In this document: piece after piece, positions 7,141 through 12,495 of the stretch
Position numbering within the stretch: position 1 is the first letter of the stretch
How the letters are laid out: each line of letters starts with the position of its first letter
From: Desulfarculales bacterium UBA702
GTDB lineage: Bacteria; Desulfobacterota; Syntrophobacteria; Syntrophobacterales; Syntrophobacteraceae
Assembly: GCA_002298165.1 (NCBI GenBank)
Contig: DBMI01000100.1
Location: forward strand, 2,103-14,643
DNA length: 12,541 nt
Reading direction: 5' to 3'
Notes under the pieces: model-generated
What the model saw: only the letters and a program-made list of their open reading frames with translations
Told to the model about the DNA's origin: nothing
Database searches by the model: none
Program-made: the position numbers and the translations under genes

Positions 7141-7554
7141 TTATGCGCACCCGCTCAGCAAGCGTCCCAGCGACTCGGACCCGGTTTCCCTGAGCGCGAT
7201 AAACCGTTTTCTGTTTTTTCGGCATGCGGTTTTGACAACGCTCAGAGCGCAATGGCTGTTGATCGAGGTAATGAAGACGACAAGGTCCGATCCGCAAACC
7301 ACGTTTTTCAACTTGCAGCTCCCGTTTCCCACTTTGCCGTTGTGAAAGATGCATTGAGCCCCAAGCTCGGATACAATCTTGCGGTAGGTCGGCAGCATGC
7401 GGGCCAGCCCGCCAACAACTGCCACCCGCATTCCCTTGAGCGGGCAATCGGCGCAGGACTCCCGCCCGGCAGAATTTAAGACAGGGGACGCTCCGGCAGG
7501 TTCGGGCCGGGAAATCTCACCGGTAAATTTTCGTGCCTTGTTTTTAGTCGACAT
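7141..7554 (-). CDS. DUF2325-domain protein
   Basis: A 137-residue protein whose residues 42-130 carry the DUF2325 pattern: MRVAVVGGLARMLPTYRKIV, then FHNGK, LKNVVCGSDLVVFITSINSH and a final KRFIALRETG. The fold is predicted to be Rossmann-like, and the family's biochemical role is undefined. An N-terminal extension of about 40 residues has a Cys34-x2-Cys37 pair directly before the domain, and the rest is Cys-rich (six more). The ATG at 7554 is preceded by a weak GGGAT. A TTGACA promoter and a leader hairpin lie upstream, and a Cys-rich small gene follows in the same direction. Confidence 0.88.
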   Translation of the reverse strand: MSTKNKARKFTGEISRPEPAGASPVLNSAGRESCADCPLKGMRVAVVGGLARMLPTYRKIVSELGAQCIFHNGKVGNGSCKLKNVVCGSDLVVFITSINSHCALSVVKTACRKNRKRFIALRETGSESLGRLLSGCA

Positions 7555-7573
7555 AATGGGATCCCGCTTTGAA

Positions 7574-7610
7574 TGAGTCGGGTAGCAAGGGCGAACATTC
7601 CGCCCCTTTT
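7574..7610 (-). promoter_or_regulatory. GC-rich leader hairpin upstream of the DUF2325 gene
   Basis: GGGCG and CGCCC (about 7589-7606) form a hairpin with a 7-nt loop inside the predicted 5' leader. On the plus strand the arm is followed by five T, so it could also terminate plus-strand transcription. Regulation is possible but unproven. Confidence 0.3.
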
Positions 7611-7617
7611 TGAACCC

Positions 7618-7646
7618 ACCCTAGCAGGATATTTCTAGTATGTCAA
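7618..7646 (-). promoter_or_regulatory. Promoter candidate for the DUF2325 operon
   Basis: On the minus strand a perfect TTGACA (7646-7641) is followed after exactly 17 nt by TAGGGT (7623-7618), a poor -10 box (three of six). Start of transcription would be near 7611, about 57 nt before the ATG. Confidence 0.45.
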
Positions 7647-7825
7647 TAGAACTGATGAACATTATGCGCTTCGTCGGGCCGGCCTTGCCTGCTCAGAATT
7701 AATGCGATGAAGGGCTGTGGCTGCCCGGGATAGAACTAATGCAGGAGTCTCGGTGCAGGATGGATGTTTTGGGGATGGTTATTGCAGTCTCGGTGAGAAC
7801 TACGATGCGCCGGACAAATGGATAG
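7647..7825. other. Intergenic, no gene seen
   Basis: Nothing coding. The only structure noted is a 10-base direct repeat, AGTCTCGGTG, at about 7746 and 7786. Confidence 0.3.
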
Positions 7826-7951
7826 CGGGTAGCCCTGATAGCTCTGCTATCCGGGTTGAAGGACAAGAGGGTTCCAGAGGTGTGTAGTCAAATCTGTGTA
7901 TTTCAATCCTCTTGCGCTCCGCGCCCGGATTCGGGAATCCGGGCCACCCGC
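7826..7951. repeat. BIME-like composite of two inverted REPs (copy A)
   Basis: Left end starts CGGGTAGCCC and right end finishes GGGCCACCCG, so the outer ends are inverted copies of the REP head. Left hairpin: GATAGCTCTGCTATC, directly followed by CGGG. Right hairpin: CCCGGATTCGGGAATCCGGG. The ~40 bp between carries TGTGTAGTCAAATCTG. A near-identical element lies at 11571-11697 (about seven differences by eye). It encodes no protein; the inverted GTGG/GTAG heads match substrates of REP-associated tyrosine transposases. Confidence 0.8.
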
Positions 7952-7962
7952 TCTCCTGTCCT

Positions 7963-7992
7963 TACGGACACGGACAGACAAGCTGTCCGTGT
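7963..7992. repeat. Inverted repeat ACACGGACAG/CTGTCCGTGT (copy 1)
   Basis: A perfect 10-bp stem with a 5-base ACAAG loop. The same 29 bases (from TACGGACACGG to GTCCGTG) recur at 10661-10689, again next to a REP, so it behaves as a second dispersed element. Confidence 0.75.
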
Positions 7993-7999
7993 CTCCAGC

Positions 8000-8032
8000 G
8001 TAAAGGAATCCCGCTAAGGTTCCAACCTTTAC
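8000..8032. repeat. 33-bp inverted repeat GTAAAGG/CCTTTAC
   Basis: GTAAAGG (8000-8006) pairs with CCTTTAC (8026-8032), and inside it GGAA pairs with TTCC. It has no T tract and sits between a repeat and the SPFH terminator. Role unknown. Confidence 0.45.
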
Positions 8033-8040
8033 ACCCACAT

Positions 8041-8069
8041 AAAAAAGAGGTTAACCAGTCTGGCTAACC
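8041..8069 (-). terminator. Rho-independent terminator of the SPFH operon
   Basis: GGTTA/TAACC and CCAG/CTGG pair between 8049 and 8069. On the minus strand the hairpin is followed by TC and six T (8046-8041). It lies about 80 bp past the stop of the last SPFH gene, with one REP in between. Confidence 0.7.
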
Positions 8070-8070
8070 G

Positions 8071-8099
8071 CGGGTGGCCCGGATAATTCATAATCCGGG
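8071..8099 (+). repeat. REP-like palindrome (copy 3)
   Basis: CGGGTGG head followed by CCCGGAT, a short AT loop and ATCCGGG. It is a clean copy of the family's hairpin without the GCGC tail, placed between the SPFH stop and its terminator. Confidence 0.7.
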
Positions 8100-8147
8100 T
8101 TTACAAAAGCCCTGACGTCAACGTTTTGCACCCGGTCAAATACTCGA

Positions 8148-9173
8148 TTATTTTCCGGAAAGCCCTTTGATGCCCAGAGTTTCTATCAGCTTGTTCATGT
8201 CGGTTGTCTTGAGATTCATCCCCCCTTCAGAGACAGGCAGCAGCATGATTCGTTTTCCCTGCATTGCCTCGGCGATTCTCAGTTTTACAATTGCCTCGCC
8301 TCCCATCCCTGCAAGGGCATTGTTCATTTCTTGAATTCCCTTTGCTTCCGCGATGCCTTCGGCTCTGATAGCTTCAGCCAGGAGTTTTTGCTGTTCGTAG
8401 TAAACATCGGCCTCTATTTTGTCTTTGAGGTATTGGCCGTCTGCATCAGCCACCATCTTATTGACCTCTCCACGGGCTTCTTCCAGTTTACGCTTGTATT
8501 CTTCGAGGGCGGCGTGCTGGGCGGATTTATTTTTTTCCACCGTCTGATCGGCTACCTTTTTGTCTTCGATTGCTTTCGTGTATTCAGGATTAAATCGGTA
8601 GTCGTTCGTCATAACCTTCTCGACGATAACGCCCATGGGCTCCAGGATTTTTTGAAGCTCCTCCTTTGCCCGGTTGGCCTGACTCTCGCGGGATTCGGCT
8701 ACATAGAACGCCTCGGTCTTGAGTTCGCCGAAAATGTCTCGAGGCCTGCTCCTGCTGACAGTTCGAACGATTTTCTCGCGCAATGTATAGTCATCGGCGG
8801 CAACATATTGCAGGATATACGGCGCTCTACTCGCATCGATGCGGTAGGCCACGATCACATCCAGGCTGATGTCATTGCCATCTATGGTCTTGAACAGCAG
8901 GTCGTCCTGAGCTTTCCTGTCTCCCCTCGTTGGCGAAAATGTCATCTCCAGGTTCTGCAGCTTGGTATCGAAGACATGCCAATCGTTGATGACAGGTGGG
9001 AAAAAATAAGTGGAACCCTGCGCATATACCCGCTCTTCTACCCCCTTTGGGCCCAGAAGAGCGATTTTGCGTGTCCGGACACCCACCTGTGTCTCACCGG
9101 TTGTATGCGGCGTGCAGCCGGACTCGACCAAAACGGCCATTAACAGGAGCGGCAGTATGAGAAAGCGCTTCAT
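8148..9173 (-). CDS. SPFH/band-7 (prohibitin-like) lipoprotein
   Basis: A 341-residue protein with a short basic N terminus, a hydrophobic stretch (3-16) and Cys20 in VESGC. This looks like a lipoprotein signal with an atypical Glu at -3. Mature residue +2 is Thr rather than Asp, so by the E. coli rule it could go to the outer membrane (inference). Residues about 25-200 form an SPFH domain, followed by an Ala/Glu/Lys-rich coiled coil (about 205-285) and the family's GGEAIVKLRIAEAMQGKRIMLLPV tail. SPFH proteins oligomerise into membrane-bound rings or cages, as HflC/HflK do. It overlaps the upstream SPFH gene by 4 nt (ATGA) and has AAAGGAGG 6 nt before its ATG, so the two are translationally coupled and probably form one complex. 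Confidence 0.9.
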   Translation of the reverse strand: MKRFLILPLLLMAVLVESGCTPHTTGETQVGVRTRKIALLGPKGVEERVYAQGSTYFFPPVINDWHVFDTKLQNLEMTFSPTRGDRKAQDDLLFKTIDGNDISLDVIVAYRIDASRAPYILQYVAADDYTLREKIVRTVSRSRPRDIFGELKTEAFYVAESRESQANRAKEELQKILEPMGVIVEKVMTNDYRFNPEYTKAIEDKKVADQTVEKNKSAQHAALEEYKRKLEEARGEVNKMVADADGQYLKDKIEADVYYEQQKLLAEAIRAEGIAEAKGIQEMNNALAGMGGEAIVKLRIAEAMQGKRIMLLPVSEGGMNLKTTDMNKLIETLGIKGLSGK

Positions 9174-10324
9174 CGGCCGCCTCCTTTACGCACATCGAAT
9201 AAGTTCAGTGCCTTATTTAGATTTAGCGGATTGATTCCATCCGGGCCGTCACTAGGCAGAATAACAACGTCAAGCCCTTTGTAGACGTCAGCCATTTTCA
9301 ATCCCACCATGCGTTCGGCTCCACCCCCCTGGAGGGCTTCGTTTTTAAGCCGCACCCGTTCCGCCTCCGCAAGCTTGACCATTAGATCGGCCTCCGCTTT
9401 CTTGCTCCGGACATAGAGGTCTTTTTCGGCTATCTTGCGGGTGACATAAGCTTTGCCCTTTTCAATCTCGACTGCCGCGGTGACCTTTCCCTCCTGAATA
9501 GTTTTCTTGAGCGCAGCCTCTTCCCTGGCCGCCCGTGCCGATGCCTGGTTGGTAAATACCATCTGGTCCTGAAGTTTCTTTTCTTCTATATTCTTCTGTA
9601 TCTCATGGCTGTATTTGAAATAACGCACCAGCACCTGGTCTATTTCAATTCCCTTTGGATTCAAGACCTCATTGAGGTTGTTCTTGGCATCCTCGGTTTT
9701 CCTGGCTCTCATCGGGCTGTTGTAGAACTCTTCAGTTGTCAGTTTCCCGAGGGTTTCTTTCAATGCGGGTTCCGCCTTGGGAATAATGCCATTGTCCTCG
9801 AAGAGAGTTCCGGGGCCGATAGTGGTAAAGACAAGGTAAGGATCTTTGATGTGATAAAGGATCGAGACATCGACATCCACGAAAAAGCCGTCCGAAGTCT
9901 GAATGTGGGCTGCCCTGTCCTTCCTCGCAACTTTTGCGGCTGTCTGCGGAAAATTGGTCAGTTCGAGCACCTGGATACCCTTTGGAAGGCGGTACATTTC
10001 CTGCAACCCAAAAGGCAGAAGAAAATTCAGCCCCGCGTGATAGACCTCCGTTTGAACGCCACGGTTAAGTCCGACCCGGACCACCTTTATTCCATATTCA
10101 TCCGGCCTGACATAGAAGAAAAACAGGTGAAAAAAGATACCCAGCAGCACTAATAAACCCAAAAGCACCTTTAATCCGGGCGGCAACCTGCCTGGATTCC
10201 GGGGTAGTAACCCGGAGAGTCTGTTGAAAAAGTCCTGGAGCTTACCTTTGAAGAAGGATTTCCTGGGCTCCCGATCTGAAAGGATAATATCTTCCGGTCC
10301 GGCATGTGGTCGATCCTTGGGCAT
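9170..10324 (-). CDS. SPFH/band-7 (prohibitin-like) membrane protein
   Basis: A 384-residue protein with a ~50-residue polar N-terminal extension, one membrane helix (about 51-72, LKVLLGLLVLLGIFFHLFFF), and an SPFH domain (about 73-250) starting at YVRPDEYGIKVVRVG. A long charged coiled coil (about 240-335) follows, with a C-terminal LDVVILPSDG segment typical of the family. Topology resembles HflK: N terminus inside, SPFH domain outside the inner membrane. AAAGG lies 8 nt before the ATG. It is the first gene of a two-gene operon; the pair recalls HflK-HflC, but sequence detail is not close enough to use those names. No protease gene (such as FtsH) or NfeD gene is adjacent. Confidence 0.9.
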   Translation of the reverse strand: MPKDRPHAGPEDIILSDREPRKSFFKGKLQDFFNRLSGLLPRNPGRLPPGLKVLLGLLVLLGIFFHLFFFYVRPDEYGIKVVRVGLNRGVQTEVYHAGLNFLLPFGLQEMYRLPKGIQVLELTNFPQTAAKVARKDRAAHIQTSDGFFVDVDVSILYHIKDPYLVFTTIGPGTLFEDNGIIPKAEPALKETLGKLTTEEFYNSPMRARKTEDAKNNLNEVLNPKGIEIDQVLVRYFKYSHEIQKNIEEKKLQDQMVFTNQASARAAREEAALKKTIQEGKVTAAVEIEKGKAYVTRKIAEKDLYVRSKKAEADLMVKLAEAERVRLKNEALQGGGAERMVGLKMADVYKGLDVVILPSDGPDGINPLNLNKALNLFDVRKGGGR

Positions 10325-10417
10325 ACACTAACCTTTCTATTCTCAGGACGGTCCGGTCAAAAGGCCAAAATGAACCAGGACGGTATAACAATGCGAATAT
10401 TGGCGGGGGCTGAATAG

Positions 10418-10426
10418 ATCATACCA
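10418..10426 (-). promoter_or_regulatory. Extended -10 promoter candidate for the SPFH operon
   Basis: On the minus strand TGGTATGAT (10426-10418) has the TGn extension and a five-of-six -10 box, with no good -35. Transcription would start near 10411, about 87 nt before the ATG. Confidence 0.35.
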
Positions 10427-10518
10427 TAACCGGAGCGTATGAACCTCATCCAAAGCTTGACTGAAAAGACTAGTAAAAGCTTCATTAAAAGTTCCATCTC
10501 CCTTGCGGTGACTCCAGC

Positions 10519-10548
10519 ATTGTTGCCAAGTTCCAGCATCTATGTCAA
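10519..10548 (-). promoter_or_regulatory. Second promoter candidate for the SPFH operon
   Basis: A perfect TTGACA (10548-10543) lies 18 nt before AACAAT (10524-10519), four of six matches. This would give a leader of about 190 nt. No convincing gene occupies 10325-10570 on either strand; the short open frames there run into the REP. Confidence 0.35.
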
Positions 10549-10570
10549 TAATGTTCGTCAATGCCGGCTG

Positions 10571-10657
10571 GTAGCCCGGAATCATTTCCGGGCGCATAGC
10601 GCAAGAGGTACTGTTTTTCGTTTACCTTTTTGGCTTAGACTGGCGCCAATACTGTCC
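10571..10657 (+). repeat. REP-like repeat with extended tail (copy 4)
   Basis: GTAG head, hairpin CCCGGAATCATTTCCGGG, then GCGCATAGCGCAAGAGG and a ~45-bp tail (TACTGT...GGCGCCAATACT). The stretch 10577-10657 matches 11484-11563 with about seven differences by eye. Confidence 0.8.
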
Positions 10658-10660
10658 TCT

Positions 10661-10689
10661 TACGGACACGGACAGACAAGCTGTCCGTG
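10661..10689. repeat. Inverted repeat CACGGACAG/CTGTCCGTG (copy 2)
   Basis: Identical over 29 bases to the element at 7963-7991. It lies between a REP and the 3' end of the exported-protein gene, 12 bp past that gene's stop, where it could also act as a 3' mRNA hairpin. Confidence 0.75.
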
Positions 10690-10701
10690 CCACCCGCGGA
10701 T

Positions 10702-11280
10702 TTAGTTCGTACGAATGATGGAAGAGGTTCCCCCACGTCTAAATTCCTGCCTATTTGGTAGAATCTTGATAGCGCCAATTTCCTCTGCTTTGCATAATTC
10801 GGATGGTTCGATGTTTTGGTCTTGCATGCTCATCATATCCTGGGAGACTATTGTCTTGGTTATATAGATAAGCTCAGCCGTCTCCAGGTTGAATAGCATT
10901 TCGTATCCATCAGCAAAGCCATAGGAATATGTACGTTGTGGTAGACGAAAGTTAATGTAAGGCGGAAGCTTCGATTTATGATACCACGAACCACTGATGA
11001 TGATCTTTTCCCCTTTGGGAAGCACGAATAGCCTTGCTATACATTCAGGCATCCGAACCATGTTCTTGCCAAGTATGAGCACTACTTCCGGAGTACTGGA
11101 ACTTAGAATTCCTGATATTTTCAGGTAAGCCGGTCCATATTTTTCGGGAACGCCTTCAAGCCTGCCATCGGCCTCAATGGTGAAAAGGGTGTCTTGATGT
11201 CCGTGTAATGCACATGGCATAGTAAGACAGCACAAAATTATGATGCATGAGATCAGGCCCGTAAGCCGATATGGAGTCAT
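10702..11280 (-). CDS. Hypothetical exported protein
   Basis: A 192-residue protein with an N-terminal signal sequence (basic TPYR, then LTGLISCIIILCCLTMP) and a likely cleavage near LHG-HQ. The mature part is predicted mostly beta-strand (TLFTIEADGRLEG, EVVLILGKNMV, KIIISGSWYHK, YEMLFNLETAELIYITKTIV), ending in a basic tail. Only two cysteines remain after cleavage. I recognise no family. The ATG at 11280 has AGGGA five nt upstream, while the ATG at 11295 has none, so the shorter form is chosen. A 38-codon frame ends 18 nt upstream in the same direction. The stop is followed at once by the repeats at 10661-10689 and 10571-10657. Confidence 0.72.
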   Translation of the reverse strand: MTPYRLTGLISCIIILCCLTMPCALHGHQDTLFTIEADGRLEGVPEKYGPAYLKISGILSSSTPEVVLILGKNMVRMPECIARLFVLPKGEKIIISGSWYHKSKLPPYINFRLPQRTYSYGFADGYEMLFNLETAELIYITKTIVSQDMMSMQDQNIEPSELCKAEEIGAIKILPNRQEFRRGGTSSIIRTN

Positions 11281-11298
11281 CAGGTCCCTTTCCATCGA

Positions 11299-11415
11299 TC
11301 ATCTATTTAGGTCTAGCATTGAATCGCAAATAGGACGCATGCACGAAAGCGCCAAATAAGCTTCCAAAACTCCCTGTCTTATTCTTAGCCGGTACAGGTC
11401 AGATTCGTGAATCAT
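11299..11415 (-). CDS. Possible 38-residue peptide upstream of exported protein
   Basis: ATG at 11415 with GGGGAA about 6 nt upstream gives MIHESDLYRLRIRQGVLEAY and on to MLDLNR. The stop is 18 nt before the start of the exported-protein gene. The frame stays open upstream to an ATG at 11511, but that part lies in a REP and is less likely coding. No family is recognised; a TAAAAT sequence just upstream may be a -10 box. Confidence 0.28.
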   Translation of the reverse strand: MIHESDLYRLRIRQGVLEAYLALSCMRPICDSMLDLNR

Positions 11416-11475
11416 GGTTATTCCCCGTGGCGATCGTAATGACCTCATTTTAGGGGTTTGGAACCTTTGCTTGGC

Positions 11476-11563
11476 GGGTGGCGCGGAATCATTTCCGGGC
11501 GCGTAGCGCAAGAGGTACTGTCTTTCGTTACCTTTTTGGCTTGGACCGGCGCCAATACTTTCT
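11476..11563 (+). repeat. REP-like repeat with extended tail (copy 5)
   Basis: GGGTGG head at 11476, hairpin half GCGGAATCATTTCCGGG with one change that weakens the stem, then GCGCGTAGCGCAAGAGG and the same tail as the copy at 10571. Confidence 0.8.
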
Positions 11564-11570
11564 TCTTCGC

Positions 11571-11697
11571 CGGGTGGCCCGGATAGCTCTGCTATCCGGG
11601 TCCGAAGGACAAGAGGGTTTCAGAGGTGTGTAGTCAAATCTCTGTATTTCAATCCTCTTGCGCTCCGCGCCCGGATTCGGGGATCCGGGCCACCCGC
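11571..11697. repeat. BIME-like composite of two inverted REPs (copy B)
   Basis: About 127 bp, starting CGGGTGGCCCGGAT and ending ATCCGGGCCACCCGC, so the outer 14 bp are perfect inverted copies. The inner left hairpin is CCCGGATAGCTCTGCTATCC, and both arms carry the AAGAGG or CCTCTTG tail pointing inward. It is about 94% identical by eye to 7826-7951 and abuts copy 5. No coding sequence; the short open frames across it are repeats read as protein. Confidence 0.8.
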
Positions 11698-11764
11698 CAC
11701 CCGCGTATAGATAAATCACACCCCAGTACGTGAGATACCTTACTTCAAACCAAGAACTGATTGC

Positions 11765-11977
11765 CTAAACTTCAAACATCTTGATTTTTGTCACAAGTCT
11801 GTGGACGAGAACGGTTACGGCAACGGAAATCAATATATGAGATAGGTAACCAACCCAAGTTGGAAAAGCTGCGCCACCAATGAGAAACCATACATGTGAC
11901 GACGCAAGAGTGAGGTAAAAAAATGCACCGCAGATTAAAGAGAAAATAAGTTTGAAAGCTTTGAGGAAAACCGCCAT
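11765..11977 (-). CDS. Small hydrophobic membrane protein
   Basis: A 70-residue protein with two hydrophobic segments, about 5-37 (FKLIFSLICGAFFYLTLASSH plus WFLIGGAAF, possibly a hairpin of two short helices) and about 41-62 (WVGYLSHILISVAVTVLVH), ending KIKMFEV. The ATG at 11977 has GGAG 8 nt upstream. The in-frame ATG at 12010 would add 11 polar residues and lacks a site. I recognise no family. It is flanked on both sides by REPs with no operon partner and no visible terminator. Confidence 0.5.
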   Translation of the reverse strand: MAVFLKAFKLIFSLICGAFFYLTLASSHVWFLIGGAAFPTWVGYLSHILISVAVTVLVHRLVTKIKMFEV

Positions 11978-12047
11978 AGGTTCTTCTCCAAGCATCCTTG
12001 GTTCCCGCAAATCTGCCTTTCAGAGTACACCGTATAAAAGCAAATGG

Positions 12048-12089
12048 CGGGTGGCCCGGAATTATTTCCGGGCGCGTAGCGCAAGAAGC
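12048..12089 (+). repeat. REP-like repeat (copy 7)
   Basis: GGGTGG head, hairpin CCCGGAATTATTTCCGGG, then GCGCGTAGCGCAAGAAG. It is the closest REP to the putative insertion-sequence end, about 95 bp away. Confidence 0.75.
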
Positions 12090-12182
12090 AAATCACGTGC
12101 CCGAACTGGACCTACGATTATCCTCTCCTCTTGTATCTTCATTTTAGCTTGCAGAACATCAGATTTTAATTAGTTTTCAAAA

Positions 12183-12481
12183 ATCCGGTGAAACAGAGGA
12201 GGGCAACGCTGGAGAGCGACCCTCCAAGGGATAGCCGGATGGGTGGTGACGGATATCATCTCTGCTCTTGAGGGAGGGCCGACCTCTGGTTCTCCCTCTC
12301 CAAAATATCCCGAGCTGCCCTTATGCCTCTAAAAACTCCGGGGGATTGGGGGCAGAGCCCCCAAGGGGAGCGTGACAGGCCGGCGTCCTCTGGGTCAATT
12401 TTAGATCGTGGACAAGCATGGGTCGTCACGCTCTACTCCCAACTGAGTTGATCCCGAACAGTTGGTGGGGCATTGAGCCCG
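12183..12481 (+). ncRNA. Candidate IS110 bridge RNA / structured left-end non-coding region
   Basis: Directly upstream of the putative transposase, five helices follow one another. (1) ATCCGG 12183-12188 with CCGGAT 12235-12240 encloses 9-nt and 9-nt internal loops, then GGAGGG/CCCTCC and CGCT/AGCG. (2) GGATAT 12251-12256 with ATATCC 12305-12310 encloses unequal loops, then GAGGGAG/CTCCCTC. (3) TTGGGGGC/GCCCCCAA, triloop, 12346-12364. (4) GAGCGTGAC 12368-12376 with GTCACGCTC 12425-12433 encloses two loops, then GTCC/GGAC. (5) CCAACTG/CAGTTGG 12439-12465, then GGGC/GCCC 12468-12480. No open frame fits. Known bridge RNAs of the IS110 group lie upstream of the recombinase and have a 5' stem-loop and two stems with internal loops that pair with target and donor DNA. 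Helices 3-5 fit that order best; helices 1-2 may be part of it or a second unit. Ends are not determined. Confidence 0.45.
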
Positions 12482-12495
12482 CATCTTTCACAAGG

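Noticed and set aside
7118..7447. Upstream extension of the Cys-rich frame to a 179-residue protein
   Set aside because: It would overlap the DUF2325 gene out of frame; the ATG at 7117 has an excellent ribosome binding site and fits the gap between the genes.
7847..8038. 63-codon minus-strand frame
   Set aside because: Translation of the BIME and the inverted repeats, not a gene.
8331..9143. 270-codon plus-strand open frame opposite the SPFH lipoprotein gene
   Set aside because: Exactly antisense to a strongly supported SPFH gene, with no ribosome binding site and no recognisable domain.
9605..10153. 182-codon plus-strand open frame
   Set aside because: Antisense shadow of the first SPFH gene.
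6797..12089. CRISPR array
   Set aside because: The repeats are palindromic, irregularly spaced over kilobases and lie between unrelated genes; there are no regular spacers and no cas genes.
12183..12481. Group II intron or riboswitch as an explanation for the structured region
   Set aside because: I see no domain V-like hairpin or intron 5' consensus, and no metabolic gene follows. The position right before a VGI-type transposase start favours an insertion-sequence RNA.
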